Shown: positions 18,173 to 27,193, numbered from the stretch's first letter. The stretch is 64,000 nt of DNA from JBALVT01 sp045110675 (GCA_045110675.1 JBGCGJ010000046.1:43574-107573), one strand, 5' to 3'. The notes: generated by a model not told the origin, from the sequence alone. Numbers and translations: made by a program.

Positions 18173-19531
18173 TTACTGCTTTAGGGAGGGCGGCACGCCC
18201 TCCATCCAGTAGGCTAACCAATCGTGAAAGTGTTGTATTCTCGCCTCGTCCCTATTGAGCGCCGCCTCACTAAACCCTTGGGAGTGCAGGCCCGCCTGCA
18301 TATCCGGCAAATAGGAAATGTCCTGATCGAAGGTGATGGTGAGGGAATGTTTGCCGCTCAATACATCCTCCCGATCGAAAACACTGTGCTCTGGTCGCTC
18401 GGCGTGTTGTGAGGTTTCCAGACCCGGATACAGAGTGATGCCCCGTTCGGGATCGCATCCCATTTCGGTAGACATTTGCAGAGTCCATTTGTCGAAGAAA
18501 CATTTGTTGGGATCTGAGGGATGCGGTCTCGGACCGTAGATAGAAATTTCTTCCGCCTGGATAGTCATAAACAGGTTGGGGAAAAAATCGTACTGCCAGA
18601 CATCACTGAGTTGTTCATCGCTCAGGGTGTCATAGCCGCAGTTCATTTCCTTGCCCAGTTCTCGCTTGCGCTTTTGCACCGCCTCGCGAATATCTTGAAC
18701 CTGGCCCTGGTAATCTTCGTGCTTCAGCCGCAGCCCTTCCAGGAGGAGTACCATGTAGTCTGGCACCTGTTCAGGAACAGGGTAACGGGCGTTGGTAGTG
18801 AATCCCTGGACCTGAGTGTTTGAGTGACCGTAGGGAAACAAGTCGTTTGCTGAATTGCAGCAGTCGACCATACTCGCGTGCTGGGGGTGTATAAAGTCTA
18901 CGTGGTATTGCTCCAAAAAATTGTCCCGAATCGTTTTCCAGTTAGCCTCTATAGAGACGGTCTGATGATTAGTCAGTACCTTGTTTTCGATTTGGTATGG
19001 CGCCAGATCCTTCACCAGAGAACCCAGAAACTTTTCCAGTGGCGCTGCATTTAAGTCCATATTGATCCACACGAGACCTGACCAGGTTTCCAGGCGCACA
19101 GGCTTTAGTGAGTGTTCTTCGGGCGTAATGTCCTGTGCGAACCGTTCTCTATCGGGTACATAGTTCAAGGTGCCTTCCGTGGTGTATCGCCAACCGTGGT
19201 AAGGACAGGCAATTTCAGCCACCGAGCCTGATTCATTGGCGAATATTCGATTCCCTCGATGCTGGCAGACATTGTAAAACGCTGACAGCTCTCCGGTGTC
19301 GCTGCGCATCACTACAATGGATTCTCTGGCGAGTTCGTAGACAAAGTAGTCTCCGGACTCCTCCAGATCTGAAACCAAGCCGGCAAACAACCAGGTTCGT
19401 GTCCAAATATTCTCCCATTCCAAAGCCATAAAGTTTGGAGAAGTAAATTGGAGATTGTCTACAGGCGCGGAGTTGGGCGGTTGCGCGCTCACCCCATCGG
19501 GAAAATCAAGGTATTGGGTTGTTTGGGACAT
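18173..19531 (-). CDS. Rieske aromatic-ring-hydroxylating oxygenase, alpha subunit (second copy)
   Basis: A 452-residue terminal oxygenase. The Rieske [2Fe-2S] ligands are C89/H91 (CQHRG) and C109/H112 (CPYHGW); the mononuclear iron histidines are H210 and H215 in EQYHVDFIHPQH. Such proteins hydroxylate or demethylate aromatic, steroid or other ring compounds using electrons from a ferredoxin. It is the last gene of a three-gene minus-strand operon with a Rieske ferredoxin and another alpha subunit, which differs enough to suggest another substrate step. No beta subunit of classical type is adjacent, only SnoaL-like proteins across the divergent gap. Confidence 0.93.
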   Translation of the reverse strand: MSQTTQYLDFPDGVSAQPPNSAPVDNLQFTSPNFMALEWENIWTRTWLFAGLVSDLEESGDYFVYELARESIVVMRSDTGELSAFYNVCQHRGNRIFANESGSVAEIACPYHGWRYTTEGTLNYVPDRERFAQDITPEEHSLKPVRLETWSGLVWINMDLNAAPLEKFLGSLVKDLAPYQIENKVLTNHQTVSIEANWKTIRDNFLEQYHVDFIHPQHASMVDCCNSANDLFPYGHSNTQVQGFTTNARYPVPEQVPDYMVLLLEGLRLKHEDYQGQVQDIREAVQKRKRELGKEMNCGYDTLSDEQLSDVWQYDFFPNLFMTIQAEEISIYGPRPHPSDPNKCFFDKWTLQMSTEMGCDPERGITLYPGLETSQHAERPEHSVFDREDVLSGKHSLTITFDQDISYLPDMQAGLHSQGFSEAALNRDEARIQHFHDWLAYWMEGVPPSLKQ

Positions 19532-19573
19532 CTCAACTATTTCCCGATTCAGTCATCTACATTGATCTCTCGT

Positions 19574-19900
19574 TCAAACACACACAAAAATTTCATCCCC
19601 TTCGACCTTTACAGCATAACTGTTGAGCGGCGTAACAGCCGGTCGGGTCAAGGCACTGCCATCGCGAATATCAAAGGCCGCCCCATGCAGCGGGCACAAA
19701 ATCTTATTGCCCTTGAGTCTTCCTTCGCTCAATTTGGCCATGGCATGACTGCATAAGTTATCTATGGCGAAGAATCCCTCCGCACTGTGGCAAACCAGAA
19801 TGTCTCTACCATCTAGTTCAATTGCTTGTGATTTTCCCTGGGGGATATCGTTGGTCTTAAAAGCTGGAAAATATTGCGGGTCGCTCACGGTGTACTCCAC
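19574..19900 (-). CDS. Rieske-type ferredoxin
   Basis: A 108-residue [2Fe-2S] ferredoxin. Ligands C50/H52 (CSHAM) and C69/H72 (CPLHG) form the Rieske site. It resembles the ferredoxin component of three-component dioxygenases and would carry electrons to the two oxygenases that flank it (gaps 3 bp upstream and 42 bp downstream). The matching ferredoxin reductase is not in the window. Confidence 0.95.
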   Translation of the reverse strand: MEYTVSDPQYFPAFKTNDIPQGKSQAIELDGRDILVCHSAEGFFAIDNLCSHAMAKLSEGRLKGNKILCPLHGAAFDIRDGSALTRPAVTPLNSYAVKVEGDEIFVCV

Positions 19901-19903
19901 TGG

Positions 19904-21277
19904 TTATTTTTTTGCGATCATTTCATCCAGGGTCATATTCACTCGGCGAATTCTCGCCTCCTGAAAATTACCCAGGGTAACTCCCTTTGCCGCGGCCTTT
20001 AGCCCTTGCTGCTGGAGCTGCAGATTTCCGGTGTCCTCGTCATACACTTTGCCCAGCCACCCAAGTTCTTCTACTTCCGTATAGGATTGTTCAACACTGA
20101 GGTAAATCGGCTCGGGGGGTTCTGGATGATCACTGCCTTCGGCGAGTGGTTCGAGAATGAGCAGGTCAAAAAGACATTGGTCGACGTCATTCCCCAAGGG
20201 GCGAAAACGGTACACCATTGGCACCAAAACACCTGGAAAGAAAAACATATTGGGAAACATGTGATACTCGATCGAATCCAAAATGAGGCTGTCAGACGTC
20301 TCGCTGAAGTCCACGCCAAGTTGTTCACCAAGGGTTTTTCGAATGCTCTCGGCCGCTACAGCCCTGGCTGTTTCCCCCGCCTCCAGAGGGCGTTGCTCAA
20401 CCGCTAACATACTCAGAATTTCCTGCTCGGTCAGTGGTGGTTTTCGCCATTTGTCACCGGGATAGTCCTGTAATGATTCGGGGCTGTAGTTGCCAATATT
20501 ATGGATAAAACGGCTGACGTACTGTCCAAAAATGTCGTACTGCGTGTTTGCCCCGTTGGGTGAGTCATGGGTTTCGAAATTGTGATATGCCTCCATGAAC
20601 GCCTCTTGGGCCGCCTTCCAGTTAGCTGGGAGCACCTTCTGCACATGCAACTTGATTCGCCTGCGATCCAAGGGAAAGTGCTTGAAGTGATCGGGCATGA
20701 CGTCCATTGATTCGCTTAATGGCTTCGCCATCGGGTCGATATTGACAAAGACAAAACCACCCCATTGTTCACAGGCAACTTCCCGAAGAGAGTGCTGTTC
20801 GTTGTTGACGTGCGGGAAATCCCAGCGGGCGGGAATGTTTTTTAGGCTGCCGTCGAGCTCCCATGACCAACCATGGAAAGGGCATGTGAAGGCCTGAGAG
20901 TAGCCCGTGCCGTCACCGCCAAAAAGCCGCGTGCCGCGGTGGGTACACACATTCAAAAATGCCTTTATTGAATCTTCGCTTGCTCTTACGACGATGACCG
21001 AATAATCGCCAATGTCGTAAACGTAGTGGTCGCCGATTTCCTGCAAGTGTTCTTCCCGACAAGCCCACTGCCAGCTTTTGCTCCAGACCTTTTCCATCTC
21101 GCTTTTGAAAAACGCTTCACTGGTATAGCGGCTGGGATCGAGATCAGCATCTCCCAAAAAACTGTACTGAGTTTCCAGAATTGGCGCTGGCGCAGCAATA
21201 CGGTCACTGTGTAAAGTGTGTGCCACACTGTCACCAGGTGCGCGTGCCGAGCCGGGTTCTACTGTGTTATCAACCAT
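19904..21277 (-). CDS. Rieske aromatic-ring-hydroxylating oxygenase, alpha subunit (first copy)
   Basis: A 457-residue terminal oxygenase. Rieske ligands are C111/H113 (CTHRG) and C132/H135 (CPFHGW); iron histidines are H232 and H237 in EAYHNFETH. It heads the operon with the ferredoxin 3 bp downstream and the other alpha subunit after that. Its catalytic part is larger and more acidic than that of the second copy, so the two probably work on different positions or substrates. The start is divergent from the SnoaL-like pair, across 168 bp. Confidence 0.93.
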   Translation of the reverse strand: MVDNTVEPGSARAPGDSVAHTLHSDRIAAPAPILETQYSFLGDADLDPSRYTSEAFFKSEMEKVWSKSWQWACREEHLQEIGDHYVYDIGDYSVIVVRASEDSIKAFLNVCTHRGTRLFGGDGTGYSQAFTCPFHGWSWELDGSLKNIPARWDFPHVNNEQHSLREVACEQWGGFVFVNIDPMAKPLSESMDVMPDHFKHFPLDRRRIKLHVQKVLPANWKAAQEAFMEAYHNFETHDSPNGANTQYDIFGQYVSRFIHNIGNYSPESLQDYPGDKWRKPPLTEQEILSMLAVEQRPLEAGETARAVAAESIRKTLGEQLGVDFSETSDSLILDSIEYHMFPNMFFFPGVLVPMVYRFRPLGNDVDQCLFDLLILEPLAEGSDHPEPPEPIYLSVEQSYTEVEELGWLGKVYDEDTGNLQLQQQGLKAAAKGVTLGNFQEARIRRVNMTLDEMIAKK

Positions 21278-21445
21278 TGGAAATCTGCCTGTCTACTCAT
21301 TATTGCAATAGCAGTGAAGGGTCTGCTAAATATCGAAAGATTCCAATATACTGTTTGCCTACCGAGTTAGCCAAGCTACTTTTTAACTTAATAGCCTGTT
21401 TGCTTATCTGCACAGCGTTTATCTACTATCTGGAGCACACAAGAC

Positions 21446-21973
21446 ATGATCATTGAGACAGGTTCCGTTGGTGACTTATACGAGTTGCAAAACCAGCTGG
21501 CCATACAACAGGTGATTTTTACCCACTGCCGAGGTTTGGATCGTTTGGATGCGGCGACCTTATTGTCCTGTTATTGGCCGGATGCCGAGGTCGACTACGG
21601 TAGTTTTAAAGGTCCGGCCGATACCTTCTGCAATTTGGTCGTCGAGGCCCTACCGGCCAGTTATGAACTGACTCAGCACAAGGTGGGTAACACACTCGTC
21701 GACATATCCGCTAGCGTGGCTCGCGCAGAGACTTATGTGACAGCCTACCACCTACTGCTTGGAGCGCAGCAGGAAATGGTTTTTTCAGGCCGCTATCTCG
21801 ATCGACTGGAGATGCGTGATGATTGTTGGAAAATTCTCCATCGCACCGTCGTAATAGATTGGAGCCGCAATCATGTTGTCAAAGATGAAAGAGAGAGTGA
21901 AGCCTTTGCCGCGATGCAAAAGGGCGGCGTTGGAGATAAGGACCCCCTGCCTACTTTCCTTAATAATAGATAG
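21446..21973 (+). CDS. SnoaL-like / NTF2-fold protein (copy 1)
   Basis: A 175-residue NTF2-fold protein of the SnoaL_4 kind, with the typical start LQNQLAIQQVIFTHCRGLDR, a YWPDAEVDYG stretch and SGRYLDRLE followed by WKILHRTVVIDW. The fold is shared by small beta subunits of ring-hydroxylating oxygenases and by isomerases/dehydratases of the scytalone dehydratase type. It is first in a pair with a paralogue 17 bp downstream, and divergent from the Rieske operon, so a role as partner or follow-on enzyme is likely but unproven. Confidence 0.85.
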   Translation: MIIETGSVGDLYELQNQLAIQQVIFTHCRGLDRLDAATLLSCYWPDAEVDYGSFKGPADTFCNLVVEALPASYELTQHKVGNTLVDISASVARAETYVTAYHLLLGAQQEMVFSGRYLDRLEMRDDCWKILHRTVVIDWSRNHVVKDERESEAFAAMQKGGVGDKDPLPTFLNNR

Positions 21974-21990
21974 GTTCCCTGGATCATTAT

Positions 21991-22506
21991 ATGGACAAAT
22001 CACTGCAACAACTGCTCGATAAACAAGCCATTTATGAACTGTCTTGCCGCTATATGCGCGCGCTCGATAGAACCGATGCAGAACTGCTTCGTTCAGTGTT
22101 TTTTGAAGATGCCTACTGCGAATATGGCTTTGTGAATGGCGCGCCCGATGTTTTCATCGATTTTGCGATCGGGGCCCTAAAGGATCACCAAGCCAATCAA
22201 CATATGATCGGCAATGTGCTGATCGACCTTGAAGGTGACGAAGCCTTTGGTGAGGTCTACTTTAACGCCTACCACAAAGTCGAGGCAGAGCAGGGCTTCG
22301 ACGATATCATCATTGCCGGCAGGTACCTGGACCGCTACGAGAAACGACAGGGAGAATGGAAGATGGCCTACCGGTCAGAGCGGGTTGACTGGAGTCGATC
22401 CCAGCCAACAAATGATCCCTATTTTGAGATGGCACCGGACACGCTCGTGGGTGGCCGGCTCGACGATGCGGTGTTTGACAGAGATGCGCGACGTAAGTGC
22501 AGCTAA
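21991..22506 (+). CDS. SnoaL-like / NTF2-fold protein (copy 2)
   Basis: A 171-residue paralogue of the preceding gene, with matching segments at the same places: LLDKQAIYELSCRYMRALDR, VFFEDAYCEYG, HMIGNVLIDLEG, AGRYLDRYEKR and YRSERVDWSRSQP. The two are far enough apart to be an old duplication that may form a heterodimer. The two stops and starts are 17 bp apart, so they are cotranscribed. Function as above: ring-modifying isomerase/dehydratase or oxygenase accessory. Confidence 0.85.
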   Translation: MDKSLQQLLDKQAIYELSCRYMRALDRTDAELLRSVFFEDAYCEYGFVNGAPDVFIDFAIGALKDHQANQHMIGNVLIDLEGDEAFGEVYFNAYHKVEAEQGFDDIIIAGRYLDRYEKRQGEWKMAYRSERVDWSRSQPTNDPYFEMAPDTLVGGRLDDAVFDRDARRKCS

Positions 22507-22510
22507 GGCC

Positions 22511-23332
22511 TCAGGCTTTTTCACGCGCCCCAGCGTGCAGTAACATCTCTGAATCGCTGTTGTGGAATTGGCATAGCAAATTGCTGGTGGTGTGTCCCGC
22601 ATCGATAACCAGGGTTTGTCCCGTCATGTAGCGCGCCTCCTGGCTGAGGGCAAAAGTAATGGCGTCGGCAATGTCTTCGGGCATGCAGGCAAATCCCAGG
22701 GGTGAAGTTTGAGCGATATTTTGCGTCGTCAGCTCGGTATCTCCATCAGCTAGCGCGGCAGTCAACGGGGTGACGGTACCTCCTGGAGCGATGGCATTGA
22801 TTCTAATGCCATAGGCGCTCAATTCACTCGCGGCGGACTTGGTTAATCCGACCACTCCGTGTTTGGCCATCGTATAGACATGAGGGCCCAGCCCTCCGGT
22901 AATCCCCGCCGTACTAGCCAAGGAAACAATCGCCCCTGATCCCTGGGGTTTCATAGCGCGTGCCGCATGTTTCACTCCCAAAAACACCGCCCGGGACAGA
23001 ATCGACATTGTTTTGTCATAGGCGTCGGCGTCGATCTCGAGAATCGAGCCTATCGCGCCAATCACGCCGGCGTTGTTCACCATGCCATCGAGTTTGCCGA
23101 AATCGCTCTTGGCCAGATCGATGGCAGCTATGATGTCCTGCTCTTTGGTCACGTCGGTGTAGATAAAGCGTGTGTTGAGCCCCAGCTCAGCCGCCAAAGC
23201 TTCCCCGGCTTCCCGTTGCAGGTCCGCGATAATAACGTGCCCACCTTGTGCCACAATTTTTCTTACCGTCGCCTCGCCAATACCGCTGGCGCCGCCTGTC
23301 ACTACCACTGCTTTTCCGTCGAATCGACTCAT
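22511..23332 (-). CDS. SDR family oxidoreductase
   Basis: A 273-residue classical SDR: TGGASGIGEATVRK cofactor loop, NNAGVIGA, catalytic Tyr/Lys in YTMAK, and TLVIDAGHTTSN near the C-terminus in place of the usual DGG. It converges on the SnoaL-like pair with 4 bp between stops. Probably acts on a hydroxyl of a ring intermediate, such as a dihydrodiol or steroid-type alcohol; that is inference from neighbours. Confidence 0.91.
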   Translation of the reverse strand: MSRFDGKAVVVTGGASGIGEATVRKIVAQGGHVIIADLQREAGEALAAELGLNTRFIYTDVTKEQDIIAAIDLAKSDFGKLDGMVNNAGVIGAIGSILEIDADAYDKTMSILSRAVFLGVKHAARAMKPQGSGAIVSLASTAGITGGLGPHVYTMAKHGVVGLTKSAASELSAYGIRINAIAPGGTVTPLTAALADGDTELTTQNIAQTSPLGFACMPEDIADAITFALSQEARYMTGQTLVIDAGHTTSNLLCQFHNSDSEMLLHAGAREKA

Positions 23333-23524
23333 CTTGTTTTTCCTTCAGTACCGTTGCTTTACCGTCGCTTTGCCAGCGCTTTTGAATTAGAGCTCGCCTA
23401 AGAGTAATGCATAAAGCCCACAGGCCCAAATGGTGACGATGCGTTATACTGGATTCCAGCAGAGTTTTTTTAGAGTGGCCATTTCAATTGCGGCTGCTTG
23501 GGACTTGATGACAGGGGAGTCGAA

Positions 23525-24418
23525 ATGAGGCCCATCGCAAAAATTTTCCTTGGGATTTTATTGATTCTGATGGCCCTGCTGGCCATGTTTTTGCTTCCAC
23601 AGCATCTACAGATTCGACAAGTCAACCCGCCGTTGCCATCCGAGCAGTCACTTCGTGGGTTACTTGAAGTTCCCAGTAGACCGACTGATGTGCGTTATTT
23701 AACCACCTCCACTCAAGAGGGAGGGATTGGCCTGTTGAGTCACAACAGTGTGCTGATCGAGTGGCCGAATGGCGATATGGTGATGATCGATGCAGGGATG
23801 GATGCTGAAGCTGCTGTCGAATTTGGTGAACTTCTCAAGAGCATGGGACCCGCGGAAGATGTCACAGTTCTGGGAGAGATAGGCCAGATGCTCGGCTCTG
23901 ATATCTCTCGAGTCAAAGCCGTGGGCTTTACCCATTTGCACATCGATCACACACAGGGTTTGGTGAATTTCTGCCAAGCCAGGGGCGAGGGTGCGCTGGC
24001 ACTGCAGACCGGTTATCAGCACAAGCTGCAGAATTTCAATACGGAAGAGGGGGCCGTGATTATCTCCCGCTCATGCCTTAAGGCCGACATTCGCGACGGC
24101 GATGGGCTAATCGAGTTTGATCGTTTCCCGGGCCTGGCAATGTATCCACTGGGTGGTCACACGCCTGGTTCAACCTTGTTTGTCGTTGCCCACGGGGATC
24201 GTCTGTTGCTGTTTTCAGGTGATATTACTAACAACAAAGCTGACATCCTGAACGATCAGGGCAAGGGCTTTTTGTACAGTTACCTGTTTGTTCCGGAAAA
24301 TACGGCTCGCACAGGGCAATTGCGAGATTGGTTGCGGTCACTCAATCAACAGGACGATATCGAAGTGGTCGTTTCCCACGATCTGAACGATATGCAAACG
24401 GTGTTGCAAGCCTATTAG
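23525..24418 (+). CDS. Membrane-anchored metallo-beta-lactamase-fold hydrolase
   Basis: A 297-residue MBL-fold protein. The N-terminus has one membrane segment (IAKIFLGILLILMALLAMFL). The zinc motif THLHIDHTQG, then GGHTPGST and SGDITNN, complete the usual metal ligands. I use ATG at 23525 because GGGGAG lies just before it; an upstream GTG or ATG start has no ribosome site. It may be a lactonase or similar ester hydrolase. Its stop overlaps the convergent transporter gene by 4 bp. Confidence 0.9.
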   Translation: MRPIAKIFLGILLILMALLAMFLLPQHLQIRQVNPPLPSEQSLRGLLEVPSRPTDVRYLTTSTQEGGIGLLSHNSVLIEWPNGDMVMIDAGMDAEAAVEFGELLKSMGPAEDVTVLGEIGQMLGSDISRVKAVGFTHLHIDHTQGLVNFCQARGEGALALQTGYQHKLQNFNTEEGAVIISRSCLKADIRDGDGLIEFDRFPGLAMYPLGGHTPGSTLFVVAHGDRLLLFSGDITNNKADILNDQGKGFLYSYLFVPENTARTGQLRDWLRSLNQQDDIEVVVSHDLNDMQTVLQAY

Positions 24419-25296
24419 GCTGTCTGGGACGAGATGTCGAGGCTCTTTGCGCCGCGCATATTGATGGCCAACCCGGAAAAAATCAGTGCCATAGCCAGTA
24501 GCTTCCACCAGGGCATGGACTCACCAAGCATGACTGCGGATGCACCCATTCCAAAAACCGGAACCAGCAATGCCCAGGGTGCAACTTTGGCTGCACTGTA
24601 GCGACCCAGCAGAAAATTCCAACAACCGTAGCCGATCAAGGTGTTGCCCACACTTTGCCAGAGAATCACTGCCCAAGCCCTCCAACTTGCGGTTTCAATG
24701 CTGCTCACAATCTCATGGCCACCCTCCAGGAAAAATGCCATCAATAGCAGCGGAGGAATTGAAAACAAGGAGGACCAAACGATGAACGCTAAAATATCCA
24801 CACTGCCGACTTGCTTCACAATTTGATTTCCACAAGCCCAGCCAGCTGCAGCCATCAGGGTCACTGCAACCCCGATACGGGTGGTCTGGCCATCAGTAAA
24901 GGCGATGATGGTTAAAAGACCTGTCAGGCAGATGGCCAGCGCAAAAAACTGCCGCTGTCCGATGGCTTCCTTGGTAATTATCGCGGCTAAAAATATCGTA
25001 AAAAAGACCTGGATCTGAATAATGAGTGAGGCTAGGCCAGGGGTAATATTGTCCTGCATTACCCAAAATAAAAGACCGAACTGTCCAAAGCCGATAAAGA
25101 AGCCGTAGCCCACGAGATACCGCCAGGGGACTTGCGGTCTTTTGAGAATGAAGATCAGCGGTACTGCGACCAGTACAAACCGTAGGGTCGCAAAAGTGAA
25201 AGGCGGCAGTTCATCCAGTGCATAGCGAATAAAGACGAAATTCGTGCCCCAGATTAATGTGATTATAAGAGCTACTAATTGATCGCGCAGTGTCAC
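24415..25296 (-). CDS. EamA family (drug/metabolite transporter) permease
   Basis: A 293-residue integral membrane protein with about ten transmembrane helices in two EamA repeats (WGTNFVFIRYALDELPP at the start and a second repeat from about residue 150). The family exports or imports small metabolites and amino acids. It converges on the MBL gene and is followed upstream by the DapB-like gene on the same strand. Substrate not predictable. Confidence 0.92.
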   Translation of the reverse strand: MTLRDQLVALIITLIWGTNFVFIRYALDELPPFTFATLRFVLVAVPLIFILKRPQVPWRYLVGYGFFIGFGQFGLLFWVMQDNITPGLASLIIQIQVFFTIFLAAIITKEAIGQRQFFALAICLTGLLTIIAFTDGQTTRIGVAVTLMAAAGWACGNQIVKQVGSVDILAFIVWSSLFSIPPLLLMAFFLEGGHEIVSSIETASWRAWAVILWQSVGNTLIGYGCWNFLLGRYSAAKVAPWALLVPVFGMGASAVMLGESMPWWKLLAMALIFSGLAINMRGAKSLDISSQTA

Positions 25297-25366
25297 GGTC
25301 GTAGCTCGGCTAGCGCGCGGCGATTGTCATCTTCTATTGCGGAGCGATCGCTTGAGTTTTCCAGCG

Positions 25367-26449
25367 CTATTCGCCCTGAGCGGACAGTTGCGCCGCACCC
25401 GTGATTTTCGGTAAGTCGAGAATGGTAAGAACCCCTTTTTGCGCTTCGCAAACTGCGGGAATGGCATTGACGATCCAGTTAGCCGCCGTTGCGTTGCCAC
25501 CGCCTGCAGCGCCGGGCTCGTAGTGGTCGTGGGCATGAAACGTTACGTTCAGATCTGGATTGCCTTTTATCAGCACTTGATGGCAGCCACGGCCCTCCGG
25601 CGGATAGGCCCAGTGGGGCGCGCACTCGTCATCTATTCTAGTGATGTGCTCGAGCACATACAGTGCTTTGCCTCCCTGCATGCCCTGGAGCTCAAACCTG
25701 AAAGCACCCTGGGTCCCTTTTTCAAAGACACCCATGCCTTCGACTTCGATGCTGCGTTCCAGAGGCAGTCGCTCTACAACTATGTTGATGTCCTCCACGG
25801 GTCGGCCCAGAGCTTCCCCGACGATTCGCACCATGGGTGCCCAAACCATCTCGATAGCAAAGTCGTGCAGCATCATCGGCAACTCATCCATCGATCCACC
25901 AAAGCCTATGACTTCCCGGACGACTTGAGGCTGGTCATAAAGTGCGTAGTTAAAAATTTCTCGGGAACGTATTTCCTGAATGTTTGAAACTGCTCCGCTG
26001 AGCGTGATTGGCATCATGTCCATCGCCCAGCCGGGATCAATACCCGACACGAGTAACGAAGCGCCCGAGTCAGCGCAGGCGTCTTCTATCGGCTTGAGTA
26101 CTTCTGCGGCTGTGGAATTAGCGTGTAGGTAACTGTAGAAAGAAGTGGACACCACATTCGCGCCGGCGCTCAGGCATGCCAGCAAATCCTGCATGGCTTC
26201 CTCGGGACGAATATCGGCTGTTGCTGTGTAGATAACGGCGTCGACGTCGCCCTTTAACAGGCTCTGCCAGTCATCCGTCGCAGTGATACCCATAGCAGAC
26301 ATCCCCGCTAGCTCCCCTGCATCCCTGCCAATTTTTTCCGGGTTGGAGACGACGACGCCAACGAGTTCGAGATCGGCGTGGGATTGAACGGCTCTGATCG
26401 CGGGTCGACCTACGTTGCCTGTACCCCAGACGATAACCTTAAGTGCCAT
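25367..26449 (-). CDS. DapB-like NAD(P)-binding oxidoreductase (amine dehydrogenase-like)
   Basis: A 360-residue protein with a Rossmann start KVIVWGTGNVGRPAIRAV and a C-terminal domain as in the 2,4-diaminopentanoate dehydrogenase group of the dihydrodipicolinate-reductase superfamily. The motif SGIDPGWAMDMMP and HWAYPPEGRG are typical. It is not DapB itself. Homologues occur in clusters for steroid and terpenoid breakdown in actinobacteria and proteobacteria. Here it lies between a transporter and a peroxiredoxin gene; the reaction is unknown. Confidence 0.85.
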   Translation of the reverse strand: MALKVIVWGTGNVGRPAIRAVQSHADLELVGVVVSNPEKIGRDAGELAGMSAMGITATDDWQSLLKGDVDAVIYTATADIRPEEAMQDLLACLSAGANVVSTSFYSYLHANSTAAEVLKPIEDACADSGASLLVSGIDPGWAMDMMPITLSGAVSNIQEIRSREIFNYALYDQPQVVREVIGFGGSMDELPMMLHDFAIEMVWAPMVRIVGEALGRPVEDINIVVERLPLERSIEVEGMGVFEKGTQGAFRFELQGMQGGKALYVLEHITRIDDECAPHWAYPPEGRGCHQVLIKGNPDLNVTFHAHDHYEPGAAGGGNATAANWIVNAIPAVCEAQKGVLTILDLPKITGAAQLSAQGE

Positions 26450-26491
26450 ATGCCAACTCCTATAAAAACGGAGTTCAGCGTACAGAAGTTT

Positions 26492-26514
26492 GCCACCGCC
26501 GGAAAGGCGGTGGC
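26492..26514. repeat. Strong 9-bp hairpin between peroxiredoxin and DapB-like genes
   Basis: GCCACCGCC (26492-26500), loop GGAAA, GGCGGTGGC (26506-26514): perfect inverted arms just past the peroxiredoxin stop. There is no T tract on either side, so it is not a standard intrinsic terminator; it may stabilise the 3' end of the mRNA. Confidence 0.4.
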
Positions 26515-26521
26515 GGGGTGA

Positions 26522-27040
26522 TCAGGACAAATATTCCAGCATCGTATCGCAATCACTGACCGTGAATGGATCTTCAGGGCAGTTATCCATCATGCCTGGT
26601 TCAACGAATTGTGCCTTGATTTCGCCGTCGACCACATGCATGGAGTATCTCCAGGATCGGTCGCCAAAACCGAGATTGTCTTTCTTAACGAGCATGCCCA
26701 TCAGGCGAGTAAAATCACCGTTGCCGTCGGGTAGCATTTTGACTTTTTCTACACCGAGCTGTTTGGACCACTGAAACATGCTGAAAGCATCGTTGACGCT
26801 CAGGCAGTACACATCATCGATGCCTTTGGCTTTTAACTCATCCATCTTGGCTTCGTAGCCAGGAAGGTGTGTGCTGGAACAGGTCGGAGTAAACGCGCCG
26901 GGGAGCGCGACGATAATGACATTCCTGCCGCCGAATATGTCTGCGGAAGTTTTGTCTTCCCAGCGGAATGGGTTTTCATGGTCCAGGCTTTCGTCGCGAA
27001 CGCGGGTTTTGAAAGTGACGTTAGGTACTCTTGTGGTCAT
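26522..27040 (-). CDS. Peroxiredoxin (Prx5-like)
   Basis: A 172-residue thiol peroxidase of the Prx5/AhpE-like type that reduces peroxides. The peroxidatic Cys is C54 in PGAFTPTCSSTHLP, with the Pro and Thr that make up the active site. A Prx5-like second segment SMFQWSKQLGVEKVKMLPDG follows. No glutaredoxin domain is fused. The ATG follows a GAGG ribosome site. Useful near oxygenases, which leak reactive oxygen, but co-regulation is not shown. Confidence 0.94.
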   Translation of the reverse strand: MTTRVPNVTFKTRVRDESLDHENPFRWEDKTSADIFGGRNVIIVALPGAFTPTCSSTHLPGYEAKMDELKAKGIDDVYCLSVNDAFSMFQWSKQLGVEKVKMLPDGNGDFTRLMGMLVKKDNLGFGDRSWRYSMHVVDGEIKAQFVEPGMMDNCPEDPFTVSDCDTMLEYLS

Positions 27041-27132
27041 TGCTTTGCCTCATAATTGCTTGCATTGGTTAGTGTTGAAGCCATAGTAACCAAGAGCTAA
27101 TAATAGATAAAACAGGATTGATAAATAATAAC

Positions 27133-27149
27133 GATCTAATAAATAGATC
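27133..27149. promoter_or_regulatory. 17-bp inverted repeat upstream of the peroxiredoxin gene
   Basis: GATCTA (27133-27138), five bases, TAGATC (27144-27149), about 95 bp upstream of the peroxiredoxin start in an AT-rich stretch. Could be an operator; I do not recognise the motif and it does not match the OxyR pattern well. Confidence 0.25.
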
Positions 27150-27160
27150 ATAGTATGACA

Positions 27161-27180
27161 GTCAGCTCCTCAGAGCTGAC
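27161..27180 (-). terminator. Possible hairpin at the 3' end of the PQQ-dehydrogenase gene
   Basis: GTCAGCTC (27161-27168), loop CTCA, GAGCTGAC (27173-27180), 13 bp past the stop of the minus-strand PQQ-type dehydrogenase gene. Arms are perfect, but no T tract follows on the minus strand, so termination is uncertain. Confidence 0.35.
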
Positions 27181-27193
27181 GGAACACTTTGTC

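Noticed and set aside
18173..18205. GGAGGGCG-CGCCCTCC-type hairpin near a gene end
   Set aside because: It lies inside the last codons of the Rieske oxygenase and has no T tract.
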